Shown piece by piece: positions 16,689-24,979 of a stretch of DNA of 64,000 nt (within the stretch, counting starts at the first letter, position 1; each line of letters begins with the position of its first letter). Both the position numbers and the translations under genes were made by a program. The notes under the pieces were generated by a model, which searched no databases, had not been told where the DNA came from, and saw only the letters and a program-made list of their open reading frames with translations. Source of the stretch: CAWIDU01 sp963835055 (GTDB lineage: Bacteria; Patescibacteriota; Saccharimonadia; Saccharimonadales; UBA4665); contig CAWIDU010000001.1 in assembly GCA_963835055.1 (NCBI GenBank), positions 1 through 64,000 on the forward strand, in the 5' to 3' direction.

Positions 16689-18020
16689 CTAGGTACTTAA
16701 CATTTTATCAATTTTATCGCGGATTGAACCGGAATCGCCACTGAATTGCAGGGTGTCCATACCGACGCGCAGCAAGCCCATGGCGGTAATGAAGGTGTGG
16801 TCTGTGACGTCACCGGTGGTGTCGTGGATGCCGGCTACTTGATCGGGCCTAATGTGATGCACGCTCAACTTACGCGTAAATGGCAGGCTGCGGTGCCAGT
16901 CGGCCGCTTCCAAGCGGTCCATCAACAGGTCAAGCGACGAGCCGCCGCCGCATAGGAATAGGCGATGCGGCAGGTGATCGAGCTTGGTAAATTCGCTGAG
17001 GGCCAGCTCGATACCGGAAATCCATACATCGGCCGTCTTCTCCAAAGCTTTCTCGACCGCTGGCCGCTTGGCCGCTGGCAACTTGCCATCGCTAAGCCCC
17101 AGCTTCATATCTTCAGCCTGTTCGAAATCAACGCCTAAGTCGCGCTCCACGGCGTGGCTGTAAGCCCGGCCGCCGATGCCGAACATCTTGGTGCCTTGCA
17201 CGCCGCCTTCGTTGACGACGGCGATATCGGTAGTGCCGCCACCGACATCCATCAGGATGGCGCTGAGATTTTGATTCGGGTTATTGCCAATCACCGCTCG
17301 GGCGACGGCGAAGGGCTCAGCCGCCACGGCCAAGAGGTCGAGGTCGAGCTCTTGGGCGGTTTTTTCCAGGGCACCAATATGGATCATCGGCGCGAAAGCG
17401 GTATACAGCTGGACGACGACATCTTTACCTTGGAAGCCTATAGGATTGGTCACTGGATAGCCGTCAATTTCGATACTGACCAGGGCGCTGTTGACCAGCC
17501 GAACTTCGACTTCCTTGCCGCCCAACTCCCAAGCCAGCTGCTGCTTGGCCTTGGCCTGGGCGCGCTCCTGAACGAGGTTAATAATTTTCTCCATTTCGGC
17601 GATGTCGAGCGGCTTGTCAGATTGCTTGCGCGAGACCCGCACTGTTGTGGTGGTGCCTTTGACCAGCTCGCCGGCGATGCCGATGATGGCCGTCCGGACG
17701 CTGACTTTGGACTGGGCTTCGGCCTGGTTGAGAGCCTTGTCACAGTTCTCGACGACGGCGGCGATGTCGGAGATAGCCCCGGCTTGCATGTCACTCAAAC
17801 CTTGGTGGGCTCGGCCGACACCGATGATGTCAATCGTGCCATCGTCTTTGTTGACCTTGCCGACTAACGCCTTGACGAATTCGGTACCGATGTCCAGAGC
17901 GACGAGATATTGTTCGGTCGATTTGCCCCCACGGCTGCGGACTCTAGCCGAAGCTTTGCCGGCGCTGTCCATGGCACGCTCGGCCACGGTAGCACCGACG
18001 CTTTTGAACTTTTCAAGCAT
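16689..18020 (-). CDS. FtsA-like actin-fold cell-division ATPase
   Basis: 443-aa actin-fold protein of the FtsA/PilM group. Phosphate-1 motif YLVALDIGTEFVKALVG, an SHS2-type insert (about 95-200), phosphate-2 motif ILMDVGGGTTDIAVV and adenosine motif LFLCGGGSSLDLL. FtsA tethers FtsZ to the membrane; PilM is the type IV pilus cousin. Without ftsZ or pilN/O next door the choice is open, though length favours FtsA. The C-terminus (SGDSGSIRDKIDKML) lacks a strongly amphipathic helix by eye. The ATG at 18020 is chosen because the predicted transcription start is at 18021, which puts the upstream GTG at 18026 outside the mRNA. Confidence 0.85.
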   Translation of the reverse strand: MLEKFKSVGATVAERAMDSAGKASARVRSRGGKSTEQYLVALDIGTEFVKALVGKVNKDDGTIDIIGVGRAHQGLSDMQAGAISDIAAVVENCDKALNQAEAQSKVSVRTAIIGIAGELVKGTTTTVRVSRKQSDKPLDIAEMEKIINLVQERAQAKAKQQLAWELGGKEVEVRLVNSALVSIEIDGYPVTNPIGFQGKDVVVQLYTAFAPMIHIGALEKTAQELDLDLLAVAAEPFAVARAVIGNNPNQNLSAILMDVGGGTTDIAVVNEGGVQGTKMFGIGGRAYSHAVERDLGVDFEQAEDMKLGLSDGKLPAAKRPAVEKALEKTADVWISGIELALSEFTKLDHLPHRLFLCGGGSSLDLLMDRLEAADWHRSLPFTRKLSVHHIRPDQVAGIHDTTGDVTDHTFITAMGLLRVGMDTLQFSGDSGSIRDKIDKMLST

Positions 18021-18027
18021 AGCCACT

Positions 18028-18036
18028 ATTTTAGCA
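18028..18036 (-). promoter_or_regulatory. Extended -10 for the FtsA-like gene
   Basis: TGCTAAAAT on the minus strand with 7 nt to the ATG at 18020; one-nucleotide leader predicted. Confidence 0.6.
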
Positions 18037-18080
18037 CATCGACACCTGAGAAATGGCTGGAAACTTCACTTTTCAACAGT

Positions 18081-18557
18081 TTAAATAATCCCCGCCGCCC
18101 GGACCGATTCCAGCGTATGTAGTGATTGAGAATGTAGTGGCTCGGGCAAATCGTCAAGCGTGAACCAGCCAATTTCGTCAATTTTATAGGGCTCGTTATT
18201 CTTGGCTTTCTTGGGGTCGACTTGGGCGGCATAAACTATCGCCACCCAATGTGTCGGCGTGCCATCATCAAGTTGCCGATGAGCATCGTAAACTTTAATA
18301 AATTGCAGTTTGCTCGGCTTGACGCCGTACTCTTCTTCAATTTCACGACTGATGGTATTCTCGATGTCGTCACCAAATTCATGCGCCCCACCGCCATTGT
18401 CCCAGCGGCCCTGCTCATCACGGCAATTCTTGCTGCGCTTATGAAGCAAAACTTTGCCTCTGCCGTCGTGGCAGACAAACGAGCAAGTCACGCCGATGAA
18501 ATCCACACCCCGCCGCAAATCGTGTGCACCATTAGCAAAAGGCTTGGATTTTTTCAT
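18081..18557 (-). CDS. NUDIX hydrolase
   Basis: Hydrolyses a nucleoside diphosphate linked to another moiety; the substrate is unknown. The Nudix box is GAHEFGDD-x6-REIEEEYGV, with Asp replacing the first conserved Glu while the metal-binding REIEEE core is kept. Length 158 aa. It starts 3 nt after the alaS stop, so it is co-transcribed with alaS. Confidence 0.88.
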   Translation of the reverse strand: MKKSKPFANGAHDLRRGVDFIGVTCSFVCHDGRGKVLLHKRSKNCRDEQGRWDNGGGAHEFGDDIENTISREIEEEYGVKPSKLQFIKVYDAHRQLDDGTPTHWVAIVYAAQVDPKKAKNNEPYKIDEIGWFTLDDLPEPLHSQSLHTLESVRAAGII

Positions 18558-18560
18558 CGT

Positions 18561-20450
18561 CTACTCCAAAACAGCTTTGATGCGGCGGATACCGGCTGAC
18601 GAACTCTCTTCTTTAATAATTTTGAATTTCTTGCCGCCTTCAGCTAGTTCAGCGGTATGATCCACGTGCGGGCCGCCGCAAATTTCGAAACTATACGGTT
18701 TGTCGGCGCCATTGGCAATCATCTTATAAACTTTCACCGTGTCGCCGTATCTGTCGCCGAATTGCCCAAGTGCGCCCTTCTCTTCTATGGCGACTTTGGT
18801 TGGATATTCCTGAAATGTGACTTTCAGATCCTTTTCAATCTGCTCATTAACAACATCTTCGACTTTCTTAATTTCTTCAGGTGTCATTTTCTGCGGGTGA
18901 CTGAAATCGAACCGCAACCGCTCTTCCGTAATATTGCTGCCGCGCTGGACGACGTGGTCGCCGAGCACATCGCGCAGGGCCTGATACATCAAATGCGTCG
19001 CTGTGTGATACTTCTTGTGCATATCAGTTTGGCCGCCCAGGCCACCTTTGAAAACGCCTTTGCTGGCGGTTTGTGACCGTTCACGCTGCTCCCGCATCAA
19101 ACGCTCAAATTCCTGATCCGCGTTTTCGGCCAAGTCAATTTCGCGTTTGAAAGCTTCTTCTTTGGAAAGTTCAGTAGGAAAACCATATGTGTCGTAAAGC
19201 TTGAAGATAGTTTCACCACCCAGTTTTTGGCCGACCAATTTATTAAACTCATTGAGACCTTTTCTCAAGGTTTGGCGGAAGACCTTCTCCTCTTTGGCCA
19301 AGATGGTGATGACTTCTTTTTCTCTCTGTTCCACCTCTGGGAAGTCATTCATATATATATGCGCAATTACGGGCACTATCTGTTCTAAGAAGTTCTGCTC
19401 GATACCGAGGTCGAAAGCATGGCGGATGGCCCGGCGGACCAGCCGGCGCATGACGTAGCCCTGCTCCTTGTTGCTGGGGCTGACGCCGTCGACCGCCAAG
19501 AAAGTCGCCGCGCGCAAATGGTCGGCGATGACACGCATGCTCGTCTGGTTGGAATCATAAGTTTTGCCACTGATCTTTTCGAGTTCTTGGACAATGGGCC
19601 ACAGCAAACTGATTTTGAACACGTCGGGGTAGTCCAACGCGGCGGCGGCTATGCGCTCTAGGCCTGAGCCATGGTCAATGTTGGGCTTCTCGAGCGGTAC
19701 GAATTTGCCTTCGGCTTCTTTGCGGTAAGCCATGAAGACGTTGTTGCCGATTTCCAGGAAGCGTCCGCAATCACAGTTGGGGTGGCAATGCTCGCCATAT
19801 TCCGGATTATGCGGCGTGCCGAAATCGTAGAACATTTCGCTATCCGGCCCGCACGGGTCACCGACAGGTGTCGTTTCCGGGCCGCCGTTTCGGCTCCACC
19901 AGTTCTTGGAGCCGTCATAGTAGAAAATCCGTTCACCGGGCTTAATGCCGCGCTGGTAACCATCAGCTTCAGAGCCAATATCAGCGACGTCGGCTTCAAT
20001 ACCCTTGTCTTTGAATAGTTTTTGCCAGATCTCAGCGGCTGCGTTATCCTTCGGGATGTCATAGCTCGGGGCGCCGATGAAACATGTTACGTATAGCTTG
20101 GCCGGATCGAGTCCAACGATTTTCGTCAAAAATTCAAACATCCAGGGAATTTGCTCAGCCTGGAAATAATCGCCCAGCGACCAGTTGCCCAACATTTCGA
20201 AGAATGTCGTGTGACGGTTGTCGCCGACCTCGTCAATGTCCTGAGCCCTTAAACAAGTTTGGCTATCAACTAAACGATTACCGTCTGGGTGAGTCTCGCC
20301 CAGCAGATATGGAATCATCGGCTGCATGCCGGAGCCAGTGAACAGTGTCGTCGGGTCGTTGTAGGGCACCAGCTTGGCCCGCGGAATGGCTTTGTGCCCA
20401 CGCGCTTCGAAAAACTCCAGGTAGGCATTGCGGATTTCTTGAGCGGTCAT
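18561..20450 (-). CDS. alaS: Alanyl-tRNA synthetase lacking the C-Ala domain
   Basis: Charges tRNA-Ala. The class II catalytic core is complete (TGSGMQPMIPYL, FFEMLGNWSLGDYF, GSGLERIAAAALDYP) and the editing domain is present with its metal motifs HxxxH (YHTATHLMYQ) and CxxxH (CGGPHVDH). The protein ends at RRIKAVLE, 629 aa, whereas most bacterial enzymes run to about 875 aa with a C-terminal oligomerisation/C-Ala domain. The stop is followed directly by the next gene, so this is not an obvious frameshift. The ATG at 20450 is preferred; an in-frame TTG at 20480 is upstream of the predicted transcript start. Confidence 0.93.
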   Translation of the reverse strand: MTAQEIRNAYLEFFEARGHKAIPRAKLVPYNDPTTLFTGSGMQPMIPYLLGETHPDGNRLVDSQTCLRAQDIDEVGDNRHTTFFEMLGNWSLGDYFQAEQIPWMFEFLTKIVGLDPAKLYVTCFIGAPSYDIPKDNAAAEIWQKLFKDKGIEADVADIGSEADGYQRGIKPGERIFYYDGSKNWWSRNGGPETTPVGDPCGPDSEMFYDFGTPHNPEYGEHCHPNCDCGRFLEIGNNVFMAYRKEAEGKFVPLEKPNIDHGSGLERIAAAALDYPDVFKISLLWPIVQELEKISGKTYDSNQTSMRVIADHLRAATFLAVDGVSPSNKEQGYVMRRLVRRAIRHAFDLGIEQNFLEQIVPVIAHIYMNDFPEVEQREKEVITILAKEEKVFRQTLRKGLNEFNKLVGQKLGGETIFKLYDTYGFPTELSKEEAFKREIDLAENADQEFERLMREQRERSQTASKGVFKGGLGGQTDMHKKYHTATHLMYQALRDVLGDHVVQRGSNITEERLRFDFSHPQKMTPEEIKKVEDVVNEQIEKDLKVTFQEYPTKVAIEEKGALGQFGDRYGDTVKVYKMIANGADKPYSFEICGGPHVDHTAELAEGGKKFKIIKEESSSAGIRRIKAVLE

Positions 20451-20457
20451 ATCTAGG

Positions 20458-20463
20458 ATTATA
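20458..20463 (-). promoter_or_regulatory. -10 box for alaS (leaderless)
   Basis: TATAAT on the minus strand, 7 nt before the alaS ATG. It lies back to back with the plus-strand promoter at 20481. Confidence 0.55.
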
Positions 20464-20480
20464 CCTGATGGCCGGAGCAA

Positions 20481-20509
20481 TTGACTAGTATTAACGTTTA
20501 TGATAAAAT
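20481..20509 (+). promoter_or_regulatory. Consensus promoter producing a leaderless mRNA
   Basis: TTGACT (20481-20486), 17-bp spacer, TAAAAT (20504-20509), then 6 nt and the ATG at 20516, which coincides with the expected +1. It is the clearest leaderless promoter in the window. Confidence 0.75.
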
Positions 20510-20515
20510 ACTTAC

Positions 20516-20899
20516 ATGTTCGACCGAGAAAAATTGTTGTGCGACGAACAAGTAGACACCATACGTGACAGTCTGTTATTTAAAGCCGGTGTCGAATACC
20601 AAGGCGACCAGCCAACTGAAACGACACCGGAGAGAATTGTTCACGATTTGATAACTGAGCAAATAACAGCCCAGACCGGCGGTGATATGAGAAATCCTTA
20701 CCGAGTTGTCTTCTCTCGTTCAGATCGACGGATTATAGAAGGGGCGTTGCGTTTCGTTGGAGCGCAAGAAGGCGCCATTGTCGAAAACCTTATCCGACAA
20801 GCCGGCGGCTTGGTCAGTCTCGAACGCGTCGACAGATACAAGGCCTGGGTGAGTAATACTGCTAGAGGCGCCACTGTGTTGCGACACGGTATGCGCTAA
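20516..20899 (+). CDS. Hypothetical protein, 127 aa
   Basis: Not recognised. A soluble helical protein, no signal peptide. Expressed from a strong promoter without leader, divergent from alaS and convergent with mnmA (4-bp gap). Confidence 0.7.
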   Translation: MFDREKLLCDEQVDTIRDSLLFKAGVEYQGDQPTETTPERIVHDLITEQITAQTGGDMRNPYRVVFSRSDRRIIEGALRFVGAQEGAIVENLIRQAGGLVSLERVDRYKAWVSNTARGATVLRHGMR

Positions 20900-20903
20900 A
20901 TAG

Positions 20904-21935
20904 CTAATTTATTATTCCGCCGCCGAGGATGCGGTCAGCGTCGTAGAGGACGGCTGATTGGCCGGCGGCCAGGCCGCGCTGCGGCTCGGCTAGTATTAGT
21001 TTTGAATTTTTTAATTCGCATGGCACCAGTGGGCCGCGGTAACGCAGACGGGCGTGGTATTTTTTATTGGCTTCCGGTCTCTCGTTGATCCAGTGTAAAT
21101 CTGAAAGTTTAATCTCTTGGTGCCATAAATTTTCGTCGTCGAGATTGGTGGTGACGTAGACGGCGTTGGTTTTCATATTCTTGCGCGTCACGTAGTACGG
21201 CAGCCCGCCACCGACATTCAGGCCGTGGCGCTGGCCAATGGTGTAGAAGATGGCGCCGTCGTGCTGGCCGATTTCTTTATTATTCTGGTCAATGATTGGG
21301 CCGGCTGGTTGCGAGCCGAGCTCGTGGAGCAGGAATTCTTTGATGCCGACTTGGCCAACGAAACAAATGCCTTGGCTGTCGGGCTTGTCGGCGGTAGAAA
21401 GTTTGAGCTTCTTGGCCAGTTGGCGGACTTCGGTTTTGTGTAGTTCCCCGATTGGCATTAGGCTCTTGCGGAGTGCTTCTTCGGTTACGCGATATAGAAA
21501 GTAGGACTGGTCCTTGGTCTTGTCGAGGCCGGCGAACAGTTGGCCGTCCTTGATGCGGGCGTAGTGGCCGGTGGCGATCAGGTCGGCACCGTCGGCCAGG
21601 GCAGTTTCCAGGAAGAGTTTAAACTTAACCTCTTGGTTACACATAATATCGGGGTTCGGCGTGCGGCCAGCCCGGTATTCGCCTAGCATGTAGTCGACGA
21701 CTTTGTGGCGGTATTCGGTCTCGAAGTCATACATCCGGAAGTCGACGCCCAGTTGGACGGCGACGCGCTTGGCGTCTTGGTAATCTTCTTGCCAAGGGCA
21801 GACGAAGCCTGGCAGATCCTGGCTCCAGTTCTTCATGTAGACGCCCGTCACGGTGTAGCCCTGCTTCTTCAAGAGCGCAGCTGTAATTGACGAGTCAACG
21901 CCGCCGGACATGCCGACGTAAACTTTTCTCGACAT
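20904..21935 (-). CDS. mnmA: tRNA-specific 2-thiouridylase
   Basis: Thiolates U34 of tRNA-Lys, -Glu and -Gln using sulfur derived from a cysteine desulfurase. PP-loop SGGVDSS at residues 10-16, first catalytic Cys in NPDIMCN, second in DSQGICF, and the C-terminal barrel ends ILGGGI. 343 aa, slightly short of the usual 360-370. Likely partner is IscS at 34206. It is the last gene of the surface-protein run, 2 bp after the PKD-like gene. Confidence 0.95.
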   Translation of the reverse strand: MSRKVYVGMSGGVDSSITAALLKKQGYTVTGVYMKNWSQDLPGFVCPWQEDYQDAKRVAVQLGVDFRMYDFETEYRHKVVDYMLGEYRAGRTPNPDIMCNQEVKFKLFLETALADGADLIATGHYARIKDGQLFAGLDKTKDQSYFLYRVTEEALRKSLMPIGELHKTEVRQLAKKLKLSTADKPDSQGICFVGQVGIKEFLLHELGSQPAGPIIDQNNKEIGQHDGAIFYTIGQRHGLNVGGGLPYYVTRKNMKTNAVYVTTNLDDENLWHQEIKLSDLHWINERPEANKKYHARLRYRGPLVPCELKNSKLILAEPQRGLAAGQSAVLYDADRILGGGIIN

Positions 21936-21937
21936 AC

Positions 21938-22813
21938 TTACTCGCGGCTCTTGTTGAGTTGTTCACGGATGGCCCGCAGTTGGTAGCGCCGGCCAACCCA
22001 GAAAGCGACGAAAATCAGGGCCAGTAACACGAACATCGGCCACCAAATGACAGTAGTCTCGATAATTACGCCACTACCGCCCTGAGTGTTGCTCTGGATG
22101 GCGCCAGTGGCCTGGCCGACCACCTGCAGGAAGGCTTCATTGCCGTTCTTGTCGGTGGCCTTCATGATGACTTTGTAGATTCCAGCCGCTTTGTAAATAT
22201 GGCTGACGGTCAGCGGACCGGCCACCGTCAGGCTGTGCAAATCGCTGGCCGAGCCGTCACCCCAATCGATACTCAGGGCGTATGGCCCTGTGCCACCGCT
22301 GATCTGGATGGGCCAGTCCAGCTGGCTGTTAGGTGGCGCCCCGCGCTCGGCGTAGGCGCTGCTCAAGACCAGTTGGCTGCCCGACTGCAGGAATTGGGCG
22401 TCGTTGAAAGTGACGGTCACGGTGTTGGAGTCCGGGCCGGCTTGGTCGAGAGCGTCATAAACCCGGGCTATCAAATCGTCGCGGCCACTGAACAGATCGA
22501 TGGGAACGGAATAACTACCATTGCTGCAGACAACCGAGCCGACGAAGATATTGTTGGCGAAAATTTTGACCAGCAGGCCGCTGGGACAGAGGCCGCTGAT
22601 GGTAATCGGCAGGCTGGTAAAGGTGGCGCCGTTAGGAGGTATGACAATGGTTGCACCCCTGGTTGGCGGCGCCGTCGAAATAGTGCCTTGCAGGCCAATT
22701 GAGCCAGACGCTGGACCGGGGTTAGCTGCCCAGGCCGTCTGAAAACTGCCAACTGCCAACCCTACCAGCAGGCCGAGACTGACGAGACTTCGGCTAAGCC
22801 GCCCCCATTTCAT
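21938..22813 (-). CDS. Secreted PKD-like surface protein with C-terminal anchor
   Basis: Signal peptide (SLVSLGLLVGLAVGSFQTAWA), an Ig/Big-like stretch (residues 50-130), a PKD-like domain (LSIDWGDGSASD...VSHIYKAAGIYKVIMKATD, about 165-225) and a C-terminal membrane helix (WWPMFVLLALIFVAFWVG) with a basic tail. The arrangement displays the domains outside the cell. It starts 3 nt after the DUF916-like gene and belongs to the same locus. Confidence 0.75.
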   Translation of the reverse strand: MKWGRLSRSLVSLGLLVGLAVGSFQTAWAANPGPASGSIGLQGTISTAPPTRGATIVIPPNGATFTSLPITISGLCPSGLLVKIFANNIFVGSVVCSNGSYSVPIDLFSGRDDLIARVYDALDQAGPDSNTVTVTFNDAQFLQSGSQLVLSSAYAERGAPPNSQLDWPIQISGGTGPYALSIDWGDGSASDLHSLTVAGPLTVSHIYKAAGIYKVIMKATDKNGNEAFLQVVGQATGAIQSNTQGGSGVIIETTVIWWPMFVLLALIFVAFWVGRRYQLRAIREQLNKSRE

Positions 22814-22816
22814 AGC

Positions 22817-23821
22817 CTATGACCGGCGGTTGGCACGAGCGATGACGCGGCGGTTGTAAGAGCGGATTAGGCGTGGCAGACCAAGCAGCAAGAACACGAT
22901 GAAGATGATGATCAGCACGGCGATGATGATGACTAGTATGGGTATGACGTAGAAGGTCGCCGTGGCGGTCAGCAACTGGCCCTTGGAACCATAGCCGAAG
23001 TTACCCTCGACCTTGTACTTGCCGAACCAGCCGACTTTGTCCAGGCTGACCGTGAATCGCCGGGCACTGTCTGGCAAAACATTACCGGGGTCATCAGAAC
23101 CGTTGACCGAGAAGCTGGCCAGGCTGGTGGAGCCTTTTTTCAATAAAATTTTACCGAATGGCTGCTCTTGGACATTGCCGCTGTTGCGGAAACTGACCAC
23201 GGCCTGCAGGTTCTTGTTGGAAAAGAAGAAGCTTTGCGGGTTGACGCTGCCGTTATGCGCCACGCCGAAGCTAGCAATCGACAGCTGCTCGTCCAGATTA
23301 CCAGGCACCGTGAGTAAGACCAGCGAAGCGATACTGGCTGACAAGTTGACGTTCTTGCTGCCGCCAATGCCTACCGGCGCAAACCGGATGGCGCCATAGT
23401 AGCCGCCGCTGGCTGTGCTGAGCGGGACCTTGATATTGACCGTGACCGCCTGCTGCTGGTTGGGCTGCAGAGTGAAAGTTGGTACAGGCACACTGACAAA
23501 CTGTTTGAGGCTGTGCGAGGAAGCGGTTTGGCCGTTGAGCAACAGCGCCGGGTCACCACTTTCGTTGGTCGGCGCCTGGAAATCGTCAATAACGACTTGC
23601 AAGTCCTCGACGGCCGAGGAAGCGTTCTGAATATAAACCGTAACCGCTTCGTTGGCGCCGGGCTTAATCGTCAGGTCAGTGCGCACTGGCGACAAACGGT
23701 AGCCGTTGGCGGCCGGTGCGCTGGCCGCTGGGGCAGTCGCCGCCAAGGCAGTTGCCGGACCAAGCACCAACAGAACGATCGACGCCAAAGCCAGAGTAAT
23801 GGTCTGCGAAAATTTTCTCAT
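22817..23821 (-). CDS. DUF916-like surface protein
   Basis: Signal peptide (LALASIVLLVLGPATALAA), then an Ig-like domain beginning RLSPVRTDLTIKPGANEAVT with VYIQNASS and a second beta domain containing SGGYYGAIRF, then a C-terminal membrane helix and an Arg-rich tail (RRVIARANRRS). This order matches DUF916/DUF3324 proteins that accompany WxL proteins in Gram-positive bacteria. Family assignment rests on pattern, not a search. 334 aa. Confidence 0.6.
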   Translation of the reverse strand: MRKFSQTITLALASIVLLVLGPATALAATAPAASAPAANGYRLSPVRTDLTIKPGANEAVTVYIQNASSAVEDLQVVIDDFQAPTNESGDPALLLNGQTASSHSLKQFVSVPVPTFTLQPNQQQAVTVNIKVPLSTASGGYYGAIRFAPVGIGGSKNVNLSASIASLVLLTVPGNLDEQLSIASFGVAHNGSVNPQSFFFSNKNLQAVVSFRNSGNVQEQPFGKILLKKGSTSLASFSVNGSDDPGNVLPDSARRFTVSLDKVGWFGKYKVEGNFGYGSKGQLLTATATFYVIPILVIIIAVLIIIFIVFLLLGLPRLIRSYNRRVIARANRRS

Positions 23822-23904
23822 TTTATCCTAACCTCGTCATCACTTGGGTTAATGTTAGCAGAATAAGCCCTCTTGCGCCAATACCAAAACGGTTGCCCCG
23901 TCAT

Positions 23905-24966
23905 CTAAAAACTCCCAGCACAAACGTAAGTTAAGGTGCTGGCGTAGACGCCCGGGGCCTGGGCCGAACCGACATTAACGAGGTAGCTGACAGTGTATTT
24001 GCGGAAATTGTCAGCCGCCGCCGAGCTGGCGACCTGGTCATTGCTATTAAATTCGTACTGGTTTGGCACGTTATAGCCGCCAGATGGCTGGCCGCTGCCC
24101 GGCCCGGTTGGATCGGCGCCGACAGCTGGCGTGCTGTTGGCCCGCAGATTGATGCCGAACTGCGAGCTACCTGGATGCGAAGCGCTATCTGCCGTCAAAG
24201 CATTGATAATGTTATTGCCCGAGGTCATGGTCGTGCCAGTGACTTGAATGACGTAACCATTGGGGGCGTTGGTAGCCACCACCATTTGGCTGTCGCCTTG
24301 GCTGCTATGGCTATCACTGAGGTCACCGAAATCAATGTAGTTGCCCAGTGCCGACGAGCAATCGAAACCGCTAATCGTCAGCCCGGTGCAAAAGGTCAGG
24401 TATGGCGGCACCACGGAACTGATTTGTAAATTACTGACGATGGCAAAAGCCAGGCCGGCATAGTCAACGACTGGGCCGGTGGCATTGGTCGAAGCATAGG
24501 TTGATAGGCGAGCGTAATAAGGCCCGATCGAGCTGGGGTTTATGATGCCGCCTAGAGTAAACGTTACTGGCAACGGCGGTGTGACAGCCGTAGGCGTCCA
24601 GCTGAGCAGGAGCTCGTTGGTGGCCACCGGGAACAAAGTAACGCCGCTCAAACCGCTCGACGCTGTCAGTTGGGCGGCCGTAACATCGAGGCCAGTCGGC
24701 AGCGTACAGCTATCATCTTGAAGCGGCGAATTACTGCAGAATAGAATGTCCATCGAGCCGCGGCTGCCGGACGTAGCGAAAGTGAACGATAAGTTATAGT
24801 CGGTCGTGGCACTCGGCGCGTCGTTGGCCAGCTCTAGGCTACGGCTAGACAGACTGTTGGCGCTGGCCGGCAGTACCAAGTAAAAAGCCGGTAACACGGC
24901 CATGATCAGCGCTAGGGCAACCGTCCAACCCGACTGCGGTCTGCGTGTTTTCAGCCGTGCAGCCAT
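23905..24966 (-). CDS. Secreted WxL-like surface protein A
   Basis: Signal peptide or anchor (WTVALALIMAVLPAFYLVLPASA), then beta-rich Ser/Thr/Gly repeats. The C-terminal third carries QMVVATNAPNGYVIQVTGTT, QFGINLRAN and a final YASTLTYVCAGSF. The other two neighbours carry the same three landmarks, so they are paralogues. The ATG at 24966 gives the better signal peptide; an ATG at 24999 would overlap the preceding gene. Confidence 0.65.
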   Translation of the reverse strand: MAARLKTRRPQSGWTVALALIMAVLPAFYLVLPASANSLSSRSLELANDAPSATTDYNLSFTFATSGSRGSMDILFCSNSPLQDDSCTLPTGLDVTAAQLTASSGLSGVTLFPVATNELLLSWTPTAVTPPLPVTFTLGGIINPSSIGPYYARLSTYASTNATGPVVDYAGLAFAIVSNLQISSVVPPYLTFCTGLTISGFDCSSALGNYIDFGDLSDSHSSQGDSQMVVATNAPNGYVIQVTGTTMTSGNNIINALTADSASHPGSSQFGINLRANSTPAVGADPTGPGSGQPSGGYNVPNQYEFNSNDQVASSAAADNFRKYTVSYLVNVGSAQAPGVYASTLTYVCAGSF

Positions 24967-24979
24967 TTGCTGCTCATTC

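Noticed and set aside
17154..17867. 237-aa open frame antisense to the FtsA-like gene
   Set aside because: Shadow frame caused by GC-rich codon use; the opposite strand has clear actin-fold motifs.
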